Shown here one piece after another: positions 43,687 through 54,627 of a stretch of DNA of 64,000 bases. Both the position numbers and the translations under genes were made by a program. The stretch is from Pochonia chlamydosporia 170. Its lineage: Eukaryota; Ascomycota; Sordariomycetes; Hypocreales; Clavicipitaceae. The number at the start of each line of letters is the position of its first letter. Within the stretch, counting starts at the first letter, position 1. The stretch is from NCBI RefSeq assembly GCF_001653235.2, contig NW_019154065.1:1-64000 (forward strand), written 5' to 3'. The notes beneath the pieces are model-generated. The model made no database searches and was not told the DNA's origin. It saw only the letters and a list, made by a program, of their open reading frames with translations.

Positions 43687-43901
43687 TGTCACGGGCTACG
43701 CCCGGTATCTGAGACCTGGCTCTGCCAGGTCTGTAATTACGTTATTTCGCTTAGTATCAACGACTACTTGACCACGAGCTCGAGGCTCGCCCTCGAGCTC
43801 TGATCTTTCCTTTCTCTTTAGTTTTAGACAGTATAAAGGCACCCCTATGTTGGACAAACTTGGGCTAAGCCCGTCACAATATACTCACTTGGACCGTTAC
43901 A
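43687..43901 (+). repeat. Solo LTR, 215 bp, same family as 28928-29149
   Basis: Begins TGTCACGGGCTACGCCCG and ends ATACTCACTTGGACCGTTACA-like sequence; the final CTTGGACCGTTACA is identical to the 28928-29149 LTR. Flanking 5-mers differ (CCTGG, CTAGC), so the target duplication is lost or the ends recombined. Confidence 0.8.
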
Positions 43902-44668
43902 CTAGCAAACTCAGAGCACTGAACCATCAGCACTGAACCATCAGCACTTAACCACCTCGCGATAACATCGTAGAGCAAGGTAGGAACTACAATACAAGAG
44001 CCAGCCTCCGTATTAATATTGAAGCCTTCTTATTGTTGGCAAACCATCACTCCTGTAAATGAAGCAAACTTGAACCCCTCCCCCCAAAAAAGGCAGATTA
44101 CCTCATCGGGTTAGCACTACCTTTGGGGTTTGTTAGGAGCTCTGCCTGTTCGTCATCACCGTACCACCACTTTCCATCACCGGCACCTTCACCTTCACCG
44201 TCACCATGGAGTCGCAAGCTTTGAGCGGTCTGCAGTGGACCATTTGCACGCTTCACCAAGCCGTCTTCATTGGATCATCATTATTGGACCATATTTGCTG
44301 GATCACGTACTTTGGTATACAGACTAGTGAGGCTCGATTGGGAAACACACGAACCTTAGACAATCGACGACTGTAGAGGTAACGGATTCTCCTTGCAACT
44401 TCCGCTAAAATTGATTCAGCAAAGTAATTGAAGACTTCAAATTCACAACGCCGTAGTGCAGTGGTCTTGTGTGCTATATAGTGACCGCTCCGTGACCGAA
44501 ACCCGCTCCCCCCCCCCCTTCTCTCTCTTCCGAGAGTGAAGGTTCAAGATCCAAGTCGCAAGATCCAAGATCTCATATCTTTGCCACGCAGCCTATGGCA
44601 TGACCAGGTGCAAGGATTGGGTTACCGGATATTAACGCCGCGGTCCCCTATGTCCACTGCCTCAATTC
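43902..44668. other. Intergenic, low-complexity tracts
   Basis: No supported gene. Contains GAACCATCAGCACT repeats (about 43920-43950), a CACC/TTCACC-rich stretch near 44160-44200 and a C11 run near 44508. Confidence 0.5.
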
Positions 44669-45071
44669 CAGTGCTGTAATCTATCCGAATTATCGATCTC
44701 AGGGCCAGGATCGTTAAGATTTGATCGATAAGCCTATTGATCGATTAGATCGATATCGTTAAGGATTGCTTAGTAAGCTCATACCAGTATCAAATGTAAA
44801 CTTCAAATTTATGAAACCTGTCTAACTGCTCAATCCATGTGTAAGACAAGGGAGCTTTTGAACTTTGAGGTGCAGATCTTATACTAATTTACTTGGGCCT
44901 TACATAACCGAGGGCTCTAACTTACGTGGGCAATGATTAGCTTCATGCTTACGTGAGGATTCTCAATCCTTAACGATCTCGAGATCGATAAATCTGAGAT
45001 CGATAGCTAACGATCTCGATCTCGATATCGATATCGTTAAGTCTTAACGATCCAGGATCGTTTCAGCACTG
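44669..45071. mobile_element. hAT-type MITE, 403 bp, duplication CTCAATTC
   Basis: Starts CAGTGCTGTAATC and ends with the inverse of CAGTGCTGAAACG. CTCAATTC flanks both sides (44661-44668, 45072-45079). The interior is rich in GATCGATA and CGTTAAG motifs arranged as subterminal inverted repeats. The 8-bp terminus CAGTGCTG is shared with the right end of hAT-A (6785), a possible helper family. Confidence 0.92.
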
Positions 45072-45160
45072 CTCAATTCTAGTACCTTCAATCTAAACTC
45101 TAAGTACTTGAATCCTGGAAATCGATCAGCATGTAGGATGTTAAATACGTCGACCAGTGA

Positions 45161-46174
45161 CCAGCCCAGAGTCCAAACCTCAGCAAAATTCCACCTCTCA
45201 GCACGATACCCGCATCACAGAGTACCGTAACGCAAGCTTTGATCAGACGCGATGCCAAGCAGTTCTTTTTGGATAACTGTGGCGAAATTCACGAAGAATG
45301 GATCTCATTGATAAGAAGGACAACTCTTCCAGAGCAAGTCACAAGTTCTGATCAGAGAATATTAGATGTGCTTTTGACTTTGGACACTGCTTGTAACAAC
45401 CCTGACTTTCCACGCACTGTTAGGCTTGCTTCCATTCAACTGGCTCGTGTCCTCAGTGGTCTCAAAGACAAGGTGAAGGAGGAACGTCGTCGCGGGGTCA
45501 TCGATGGAAAACGTAGCAAACGGGATGCCTCGATTGTCTTTGACATTTATTGCAAAGCCACTGGGAAACCCAGAGCGGCAGTGCTCAATCTTGCCCGCCT
45601 TGCCAATCGATGTTCAGCCCTGGGGAAGGACTCACTACTGGCAGTCACATTCACTGACCACGATGTAAAGATTCTGTAAGTCTGAGAGCTTTCGTTCGTG
45701 GATACTCTACTGCATTCATTCTAACTCCCTCGAAGAAAGAATACCTCGATCCCGATCAGCAGGCTCGAGGCTATCGCTGAGGATATTACTCAGACGTATC
45801 CTCCTGAATTGATCCTGGTATTAAACTACTTGTCAACTGATGGGGCGAAGATGGCGGGCGATGAGTCCCCACTAGTGCTAGTCAGGAAAATGTTGATGGC
45901 TTGAGCCAGCTCGGCCTGCCATCACCGCTAGAAGGGAGAAGACGGAATCGCCTAGTTGAGCAGATGTTTCGTGATATTTATTCAATGCTAAAGGAATCGC
46001 TTTTGGGAATGACGGGTCATTGGCTGAACAGCCTATGCCTATTTATCACGCACGAACTTGGAGTCGGAGTCCCTAAAAATGAATCGGCTATCGATAAGTA
46101 AGCGGGATCAGTAGCATATTGTTCTTGTTTTGAATGAGCGACTTGATCTTAACATATGCAGAGCTTCATAGCTC
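45161..46174 (+). pseudogene. Unrecognised spliced gene, broken by hAT-D
   Basis: An open frame from 45161 (no ATG visible, so a 5' exon is missing) encodes RDAKQFFLDNCGEIHEEW...CNNPDFPRTVRLASIQLARV and FDIYCKATGKPRAAVLNLAR. A GTAAGT donor at 45679 leads to a second exon (TSIPISRLEAIAEDITQTYP). A frame change near 45895 separates RKMLM from GLSQLGLPSPLEGRRRNRL. A further intron (about 46101-46161) leads to an exon split by hAT-D at 46175, which resumes at 49955 (ARTSSKGIQVQLLTCDRLCE) and stays open to 50160. The family is unknown to me. The frame change and the 3.8-kb insertion make it non-functional. Confidence 0.55.
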
Positions 46175-49100
46175 CAGAGACCCAATCAACTACACGACTT
46201 ACACTGGTTGATCAACTTAGTGTATTACACTCAACTAAATCAACTAAATCAGGACAATCCTGACTAATCAATTAAACTAAATTTGGGCCTCTCGTGTACG
46301 TGGATTTAGTTGATTTCAGTGTAACTGTTGATGGTTAAAGGGCTGCACATTTGATCTCGAACTTAGCTTCAGGGTAGGTTCGGCTGCGGGCGAGACGACA
46401 AGTCAGCTTCCTCCCCCTATTCTACATCCGTAATTTGTATTCTAACCAAAGTGCCTTAAGGTAGAGCCTCCGCTACTGCGTCGTGCGTCTGTTGATCCTT
46501 GGTTGATTGACTTCGGCATCTTTTTACCCATCTTGGAACCGTATTGCCATGTTTTGAATGACGTGTAGCGGAACGATGGCTGATGCCTAGTTTATTGAAA
46601 TATCTTCCTGCTAGCTAGCACCTGCTTGATCATCACATAACACCTATTTCTGGCCATCTACAACAAGTATCATCGCTTCTTTTCTGTAAGGGGTCGCCGG
46701 TCGGCCCCAGTAAGTTCCGTAAGGGGACACGCGGCTCATTCAGCTAACAAAAAAGAGAGAGCAGACGTTCTCGAGGGGTGGACTCTCTACTATGGTGGTT
46801 AACTGGGCAGTCAATGCTCAGGGGCTGGTTGTGAGACCCTCATTTGGTGGCGTTATCAGCATTGCCATCAACCCAGGTGCACGGCAACGAGTTAGTCCGT
46901 GACACTTTCACATTATGTCTTTATGTTTACTATGACCATGAGCGCTTCGGAATTCCTAGAATCGTCCCCAATTTCTATCGATGATGTCCCAATTGACTTC
47001 GAACTCCCAGTGCCTTCCACGCCTGCTTCTTCTGCCGAGAGCTCATTGACGCCGTTCTCCCCGCCGCCGACGACATTGCCCACTCCTGATAAGTACGATA
47101 CGCGTCTTTGGGGACATTTTCCGGGTTGGGTATGGTCAGAAAGAAGCAAAGACAACTACTCATGGGCTTGGGAATATGGATACGACATACAACATGACGA
47201 CGAGCGCAGATGGGTCTGCAAGCCGTGTATTCAGAAGAACGACCCCAGACCTAAGAATTTCGTTGCTATTGGCCTTCAGAATGCGCTGAATCACTTATAC
47301 AAGGATCACGGAATATCTGCACCAGATAACAAGACAAAGTCCGGCTTGCAAAAGAAAGCCGAGGAGAAGCCAGGGAGCAAGAGGCCAAGATCGATTGTGG
47401 ATATATGGAAGCTCGACCCTTTAAGACCTCGAGAACAGGCGATTGCCAACTCTATGATACGCGGATTTAATCGAAATCACTTTCAACGTCTCCTGATCGA
47501 GTGGATAGTCGACACGAATCAGCCCTTTAGTGTTGTTGAACATGAGAGACTCCGGGATATCTTCGAATACCTTAACCCTGCAGTCAAGATCACGAACGCC
47601 AACATCTCTGATACCACAGTTCGCGCGCTCATCAACTCCGAATTTAAAAAGCACAAGGCGCGCGTCATTGAAGCCCTGCGAAAGAGCCCCGGCTTAATAC
47701 ACGTCAGCTTTGACGGATGGAGGGCGCGGAATCGACACTCGTTATACGGTATCGTGTGCTTCTTCAGGGACGAGAATAGCAAGCCCCACAAGGTCGCTCT
47801 GGGGGTCCCCGAAGTCCGCAGACATTCGGGGAACAACATTGCAACAGAAGTCCTTTATACCATCGAGGCTTTTGGCATCGAGGAGAATATTGGGTATTTT
47901 ACCCTTGACAATGCCGAGAACAACGACACAGCACTTGAGGCTATTGGCAAAAAGCTCGGCTTCAATGGCGCTCGAAGGCGAGGCCGCTGCTTCGGCCATA
48001 TAGTCAATCTGTCTGCGAAGGCACTACTGTTCGGGAAGGATACAGACGCGTTCGAAGAACAACTTTCTGGTGCAGAAGCGCTGTCTGAAGCCGAATACGA
48101 ACTTTGGCGACAGAAAGGGCCGGTTGGGAAGCTCCATAATTTCGTCGTGGATGTTGATCGATCGGACAGACTGACATACCTGTTGAAAGAACTTCAAGAG
48201 TACGACATATCCATGTCGGACGATCCGAAAATACGGTCAAAAAGCCCCGTCTCGGTAGTGCTAGATAACGATACGCGCTGGCTTTCCCAGCTCTATATGA
48301 TCCGCCGCGCCTTGAGACTTCGAAGGTACTTCGAACTGCTAGTCGCGAAGTTCCGAATCCAATGGGAGGAGGAGAATACATCAAAAAGAACTGGCCAGTT
48401 GAAAAAGTCGGCTGTCCGGCCTCGAATCCTTAGAGACGAGAACCAACTTACGGCCAACGATTGGTCTGTACTTCAACACTTCGCGACGATCCTTGGATAC
48501 TATGAAGATGCAGTCAAGACTCTAGAAGGCGACGGTTTAATCAGGAAACGCAAGAGGGGTTATACTGGTTCATATGGAAACGTTTGGGATGTGATCAATG
48601 GGTTTGAATTCCTGCTTGGCAAGCTCGAAAAATATAAGGCGATGGCAAAAGATTTTCCTGACCCCGAACAGTTCAGGATCGGCATAAATATGGCCTGGGA
48701 GAAATTAGACAAGTATTACACTATTCTCGACACAACACCGATATATTATACCGCCCTCGCACTCCACCCGGCATACAGATGGGGATGGTTCGAGCAGGCC
48801 TGGGTACATAAGCCCGACTGGATCAGATCTGCAAAAAGGATAGTTCAAGAAGTGTGGGACGAGTCCTATCGAGATTTCCATATTGTGGTGGCCTCAAATG
48901 ACGAGCCTGTTGCAAAACGACAGAAGCAATACTACAATGCCTTCGAAGAGCATTGCGAACAGTCCCGTATCGACTCCATACAGACAGAGCCTCTACTGGA
49001 CGACGACACGATTGGCGACGAATACGAACGATGGCAATCGAGCCATGAGAGCACTGACAAGACTGTGCGAGATCCGATAGCGTATTGGCATGAGAAGCGC

Positions 49101-49946
49101 CTGCAATACCCTCGTCTCTCCCGAATGGCCCTCGACTTTGTCACAATACAATCAATGTCTGCAGAATGTGAGAGGATGTTCTCGGCAGCAGGGCAGATGG
49201 TTGTTCCCCAACGGTGCAATCTTCAGGCGCAAACAGTTGGGATGTGTCAGGTATTGAGGTCGTGGTTTCGGGCAGGCATTATCAACGACCTAGATCCGTT
49301 ATTTCTCTCGATCATAGAGGAGAAGAAAGAGCTCGAGGGCATCCATCTTAATGATGATGAGTTCAGAAGACGGGAGCTATCGTGGCTCGCTGCCGCGGCG
49401 AAAACAGCTGGCCATTGAAGAGGCGATTCGAGTGCTACAAGAGTGAATGAAGGGAAGGGGACGGGAGCAGCCGAAGGTAGATTCGCACCAGAGGAGCCTC
49501 GGGAAGCCCTACTTGTTGTACCAGCCAGCAAAAGTGGACATCACCTCCTTCTAAGAGGGAGGTATTTGTTAGAATATGTCGTCTCTGACACTTTTTAATG
49601 CGAGGGGATGGTTAGCGTCACTGTGGCCAACCCTGACACGGGCGCGATGAGATCAACTCAAGAGATAATGCCACTATATTGCACGAAAACCAAGATGAAG
49701 AGGAAAGAGGTATGAGCAAGCGCGTGGACGTGTAGACGCGTTAACTTAGTGCCATCATGCGCTGCCCCACTACGCCGCGACTCTGGATGATGCCGCCACA
49801 AACCTCCATCCACTGAAGTCAACTACACTTAAATCAACTACATTTGAGGTGTCCGTTGATACACTACATTCAAAGTTTCATTACTAATCTACACTTACTC
49901 TAAATTGACAGATGCCGTGTAGTTGATTTAGTTGATTGGGTCTCTG
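46175..49946 (+). mobile_element. hAT-D, complete element with 8-bp duplication
   Basis: Terminal inverted repeats CAGAGACCCAATCAACTA at both ends and an exact duplication CATAGCTC at 46167-46174 and 49947-49954. Total 3772 bp. GTTGATTTAGTTGATT-type subterminal repeats occur in both flanks, and one unbroken transposase gene lies inside. It is the best-preserved autonomous transposon in the window, inserted in an exon of the 45161 gene. Confidence 0.96.
46938..49418 (+). CDS. hAT-D transposase (complete)
   Basis: Uninterrupted frame. The upstream limit is a GTG at 46899; in-frame ATGs are at 46923, 46932 and 46938, and I take the last (MSASEFLESS, about 826 residues). A BED-like finger (WVCKPCIQKND...NHLYKDHG) is followed by the core (HVSFDGWRARNRHSLYGIVC, IGYFTLDNAENNDTA), GRCFGHIVNLSAKALLFG, VVLDNDTRWLSQLYMIRRAL, and the dimerisation region (YPRLSRMALDFVTIQSMSAE, CERMFSAAGQMVVPQR). 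Only distantly related to hAT-A, -B and -C. Intact gene and perfect termini suggest recent transposition. Confidence 0.95.
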   Translation: MSASEFLESSPISIDDVPIDFELPVPSTPASSAESSLTPFSPPPTTLPTPDKYDTRLWGHFPGWVWSERSKDNYSWAWEYGYDIQHDDERRWVCKPCIQKNDPRPKNFVAIGLQNALNHLYKDHGISAPDNKTKSGLQKKAEEKPGSKRPRSIVDIWKLDPLRPREQAIANSMIRGFNRNHFQRLLIEWIVDTNQPFSVVEHERLRDIFEYLNPAVKITNANISDTTVRALINSEFKKHKARVIEALRKSPGLIHVSFDGWRARNRHSLYGIVCFFRDENSKPHKVALGVPEVRRHSGNNIATEVLYTIEAFGIEENIGYFTLDNAENNDTALEAIGKKLGFNGARRRGRCFGHIVNLSAKALLFGKDTDAFEEQLSGAEALSEAEYELWRQKGPVGKLHNFVVDVDRSDRLTYLLKELQEYDISMSDDPKIRSKSPVSVVLDNDTRWLSQLYMIRRALRLRRYFELLVAKFRIQWEEENTSKRTGQLKKSAVRPRILRDENQLTANDWSVLQHFATILGYYEDAVKTLEGDGLIRKRKRGYTGSYGNVWDVINGFEFLLGKLEKYKAMAKDFPDPEQFRIGINMAWEKLDKYYTILDTTPIYYTALALHPAYRWGWFEQAWVHKPDWIRSAKRIVQEVWDESYRDFHIVVASNDEPVAKRQKQYYNAFEEHCEQSRIDSIQTEPLLDDDTIGDEYERWQSSHESTDKTVRDPIAYWHEKRLQYPRLSRMALDFVTIQSMSAECERMFSAAGQMVVPQRCNLQAQTVGMCQVLRSWFRAGIINDLDPLFLSIIEEKKELEGIHLNDDEFRRRELSWLAAAAKTAGH

Positions 49947-50203
49947 CATAGCTCGAACCTCGAGCAAAGGCATACAGGTGCAACTATTGACATGTGACAG
50001 GCTCTGCGAAAATATATGCTACGAGATTTTATCCAACCCTTGCAGATCACACTCCACGTCGCTTTGTATTTGTCGACTGATCATTCAATATGTCCACTCT
50101 CAAGGTTCTATTGTTTCCGTAAGGGGGGCCACGGCACGGGTGCTCGAACACACAACATAAGGGGGAGATATTCAGTGAAGCCGCACGATTGCTATCACCC
50201 CAG

Positions 50204-50422
50204 CTACCTGAAACTTGTATAGCTGCATTGTGTGCAGAGGTAGTGAGGACAATCCCCCATTCGGCCCCCAGGAGGCCCAAGACAACCGTCCATCCTGTTG
50301 CCTGTTTCTCCACAGTTGCAGCAACTCCAACCACGACTCTTGAGGTCTGCCAAATAACACTCGACTTCGCCACAGAGGTTCTCGTCAGGAACCCCGGTAT
50401 GAGATCGCCCTTGAGGGCACAT
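50204..50422 (-). CDS. Possible small zinc-binding protein
   Basis: A 72-residue minus-strand frame with true ATG at 50422 has EVECYLADLKSRGWSCCNCG followed by GCLGPPGG...CPHYLCTQC. The spacing W-x-C-C-x-C...C-x-H-x2-C-x2-C resembles small fungal zinc-ribbon-like proteins. It overlaps other frames on both strands and has no family match I can name, so it is tentative. Confidence 0.3.
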   Translation of the reverse strand: MCPQGRSHTGVPDENLCGEVECYLADLKSRGWSCCNCGETGNRMDGCLGPPGGRMGDCPHYLCTQCSYTSFR

Positions 50423-50861
50423 AGACCACCTCTTGGTACGGTTGTTGTATGTCGCAAATTCACAATAGTCTGGCTGGGCGTAAGCTCTGTGGCCGCATCT
50501 GTACTGCCTGTAATACCGAGCAGCTCTTGCTTATTTCATCCACTCAGACTTTAAAAAAAAACATCAAAAGGAGGTGGTCTCTCATGCCTGATGAAGAGGA
50601 ACAATCGTAAGGCTGCGAGCATTGCGGACACCAAAGCCAAATGGCCCCAGCGTAATGTGTCGGATTTGATGATCCCCACTTGAAGATGGTTTAGTTAGCT
50701 TACTCAGCAGAACAGAACTAGTGATTTGGGCAGGGGCCGCTATTTAGTCCTTCAACTTCCTCCTCTTCACATTTCTGGTCCCTTATGGATGACATGCTCC
50801 GATTGTCGTATAAATCTCACGTTCGGCTAATGATGTTCTACTGTTTCTTATAGACTCCAGG

Positions 50862-53307
50862 ATGGCTCACCTCACTCAAGGAGAGCAGGGCATCATCGAC
50901 GCAAATCCTTTGGTGATGCACTCAGCAGCGTATGCGAAGCTTTGCGAGAGGCTGAACGAAACACTCACCGCGAAAACTCTCAGATAGATGACACCGCTGA
51001 TGTACCAGAACGGCCAAGGCTGTTCGTGGCCGCGATAGGCGAATTATTCTCTATCTTGTCCGCTTCCGATGTGTCACCGCTACTTGCATCAAGAACCGGC
51101 AGGGATGCCCTTGGCTCTGATCTCATGGCAGTTCGTCAACGCGTACAGAAAGGAGATTTTGAGTACCAGCTTTTGCGGCCACTATCGCAGCTTGTGATCA
51201 AGCAGGCATCAGATGTTGACATATGGACTGCCGTCGTAGCCCTGGTCCTATCGATTTCTCACTCGACTCCGCCGCCGAGCCGCCCGCCGTCTTTCGAAAC
51301 CCCAATAACCCATTCGTCCGCTTCGCAGCAAGGGTCAGAACAAACGCGACGGAAGATTGAGCCTCGTGTGTTCGAAGAGATTCGCCACTGTACGCACCGT
51401 GCGGTCGAAGGATTCCACGAGAAATATTTTGAAGGACACAAATGGAACAGGCGAGCCGAGCGGATTTGGCAGAGCGTCAAGAGTCGCTATAGCGACATTG
51501 ATAAGAGATGGACACAGTTACCTGACGCGGCCACCGAGGACGAGATATGTATCTGGTTGCTCAACTTCCAGGAAGAGTTGCTAGCAGCCGAACGAGCTGC
51601 ATATTTCAGAAGCAATGGAAGCAAAAGAGTTGGGGCTGAGGCGACACGGCAACTGGATCTCTTTGTCAAAATGAGAAGAGATGAGGCATCAGATGCGAAG
51701 CACGACTGGAGACACGTGTTGGTCGTCGGCGAGCTCAAACAGTCCGACCAGAAAAACAAGAGCCTATGGCTTCAGGTTGGCAGCGCTGTGAGAAACGTGT
51801 TCGCTTACCAGCCTACGCGATCATTCGTGCACGCCTTCACTCTGACCGGTACCGAGATGGAGACATGGATCTTTGACCGGTCTGGGCCGTACAGCGGGGC
51901 TACGTTTGACATCCACAAGGATCCCGAGAAGTTCATTCGGGTCATGTGTGCATATTTGATGATGAAGACGAGGAGCTAGGCCTGGACACCTTTACCAAAG
52001 CAAAAGACAACAAGTTGTTTGTCACCATACCTGTTGAAACTCGCGGGAAGAAGCGGAAACGTCAGCTGGAACTCGACCCGAATCCGATCGCCCATCAGCG
52101 AGCTATTGTCTGCCGTGGCACGTCTTGCTTCCTCGCCAGGGCCACTGGAGCCGCAGAATTTGACAGGGTCGTAAAATACTCTTGGACTTCCAGCATGCGA
52201 CCGCCGGAGGCTGATCTTCTTAACAAGGCTATCGAACGCGGTGTTAAGGGTCTTGCGAAAGTGGTTGGCTACCACGAAGAAGTCACTAGCATAAGCAAGT
52301 TGCGAGAAGGCCTGGTCTTCTCGACTCCGCATAAATTTCGTGGCGTGCCACGCAGTGCCAATACGTCCTTCTCGCAGTCGCAACCCCCACTAAGCCACTC
52401 TTTTAGCCAGTTCCCCGGTCTTAGCATTGCCAGCAGCGGACACAGAAAGAGGAAGTCAACGGATTGGTCAAGCAATGCGTCTAAGAGATCCCGGTCGAAT
52501 AGCCAGCTGGCCAAGGCAGATCACGTAGAAAACGGAGCAACTTACTCCGTCCAAGAACCGCAAGGTACTAGTCTTGTTCACCAAGATCACGATCAGACAC
52601 CATATGCCAATCGCATCTTTCGCGTATTGGCCATCTCGCCGGCGGGACGGTCCATTAGCCAGTTCAAGGCTGTTATCGAGCTCCTCGAAGGCCTTCGGGA
52701 CGCCATTAAAGTGCATCAATCACTCTACACGGACGGGAAAATTCTGCACCGAGATATTTCCGAAAACAATATCATTATCACCAACCCGGGGAATGCTGAT
52801 GGCTTCAAGGGCATGCTCATCGACCTTGACTTGGCCAAGGAAGAAGGCAAAGGTCCTAGTGGGGCCCGACATCGGACGGGCACGATGGAATTCATGGCAA
52901 TTGAAGTTCTTCTAGGAATTTCGCACACGTATCGCCACGATCTCGAAGCATTCTTTTACGTTCTAATATGGCTTTGCGCTCGTCGAGGCTGGTCATTATC
53001 GAAAGCGTCAGGTCGGCGCCCGAAAAAAAGCATGCTATCGCGGTGGTATACTGGAGGTTACGAGGACATAGCGCAAAGCAAGCGTGGTGATATGGACAAA
53101 AATGGGCTAGAAGTCATTCTGAGAGAATTTCCGGAAGTTTTCGATGGTGTCAAACCTTTGTGCAGGGCAATAAGAGATGTCTTGTTCCCGCATAAGTATG
53201 GTCTCTTCACTGGCACTCCACAGGATCCGAATATTCTGTACGATCCAATTATCAAAGCATTTGATGATGCTATAGCAGAAATTGGGCTGGGAGAGGTAAA
53301 GACGTGA
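50862..53307 (+). pseudogene. FunK1-like fungal-type protein kinase, frameshifted
   Basis: Start: ATG 50862 (MAHLTQGEQGIIDANPLV) is the likely N-terminus, but that frame stops at 50987 and homology moves to another frame (50942-51979, ERNTHRENSQ onward). The N-domain of fungal-type kinases (EEIRHCTHRAVEGFHEKYFE, WRHVLVVGELKQ, RSFVHAFTLTGTEMETWIFD) runs to AYLMMK. A 1-bp loss near 51962 then shifts to the frame 51946-53307: DEELGLDTF, kinase motifs KILHRDISENNIII, LIDLDLAKE (DLD for DFG), GTMEFMAIEVL, YRHDLEAFFYVLIWLC. The family is expanded in fungi, with unclear substrates. Catalytic residues are present, but two frame breaks make this copy probably inactive, unless they are assembly errors. 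Confidence 0.88.
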
Positions 53308-54627
53308 GGTATCACTCAAATAAGGATGAGCTTGTCTGCATGCAATGGATTAACTAATCCTGATATGGTACCCAAGTTGAGCAGATGCCAATGACTGCAG
53401 TAAAGGCTGGCACGAAATTGCGGGGTATCCAATTCTCAAATTTGTATACAAGATTCGCAAACGGCACTGAGACCACTGGTATGTACGGTCGCGGTAAATG
53501 GAAATCTTTGTCCTTCGAGCCGCTGATTCGAGAGACCCCCCCTTCATTGAGTGTCAGCTAAAGCTATTGAACCTTGAGATTCAAGGAATATTACTCTAGC
53601 CGCGACAGAATAAATGTGACTGGAGAAATTATATTGTTCGTGCTCTTCTGGAAACGTCTGGTGACGGCAATTGTAATGTAGCAGGATTGGTCCACAAGAA
53701 CTGAAGCTGACTACGTCGGTGCTCGGTTCTCGTCGGCTGAAGAAAACCGAGGCTCTAGTTGCACCATTTAGATGGCCAAAAAGTGCGACAAACCACGGGA
53801 CTGAAAAGTGACAAGAACTAAGCATATACCGCACTGGTGTGTTCATCCTCATACAAAATCTCCAATTTATTTCGCCATAGCTAAGGTTCAGTCTTTCCCC
53901 GTAGGTTAGCAATCAAAAACTTTGATGAAGACAAAGAGGCAATTTCATGATTCTAAGCTTACCACCACCTTGATTCCTACTTGACATTACCACAAGTAGG
54001 ACATGCTGTCCCCTTTTTAACATATGGACAAGTTTCGCAGTCTTCCGCCATATTTGATGCTGGTCTCGGTAAGTATGAGATTGGAAACAGTGAATCTGGC
54101 TATAGAAGTCCCCGATTTCCCCGTCCTGGGTGTAAAGTTGTCGTATCGGTGAATGTCGGTGTTATTTTGGCAGTCAGAACTCATGGATACCCGAGGTATT
54201 TATAGTGGCTCCAACAAACTTTTGCCACTGCACAGTCCAATTATAGTTCACATGACAGTGCGGACGTTGATTGGCTGAGAGCTGTCACGGGAACAATGGT
54301 TATCGAAATCAAGCGGGTATAAACCCCACGTTTACCCCGTCACTGCCATGAATCCGAGGCTTCGAGAGGCCTCGCCTCGAAGATTGAACATGTCTGGAAA
54401 ACCCCAATGTGCTTGCTCTGCAATTTTTCTAACGAGCGATGAGTTGGATGCTCACCTTGACGAGCAGAAGGTTAGCCTCTATTTCTTGACAGTCTTTAAT
54501 TGTACGCACCCGAATCTCTATTCGTACGCACCCCCCCACATTCAGCCACAGCAGGTCTCCGATAATGCCCCGGTGAAATTTGCTACCAGTGATGCTTCCA
54601 GTATTTCCAAATTACCACCGACTCTTC
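53308..54627. other. Intergenic, one doubtful small frame
   Basis: No firm gene. A 99-codon frame at 54348-54647 (MNPRLREASPRRL, with CACSAIFLTSDELDAHL) follows a TATAAACC motif near 54318 and could be a small gene or part of the MULE locus. I see nothing decisive. Confidence 0.35.

Noticed and set aside
43682..43906. Target duplication for the LTR at 43687-43901
   Set aside because: Flanking 5-mers CCTGG and CTAGC do not match; I keep the LTR call on family similarity only.
49936..50160. Apparent independent 74-codon gene beginning MGLCIARTSS
   Set aside because: Its first codons lie in the hAT-D terminus; it is better explained as the exon of the 45161 gene resuming after the insertion.
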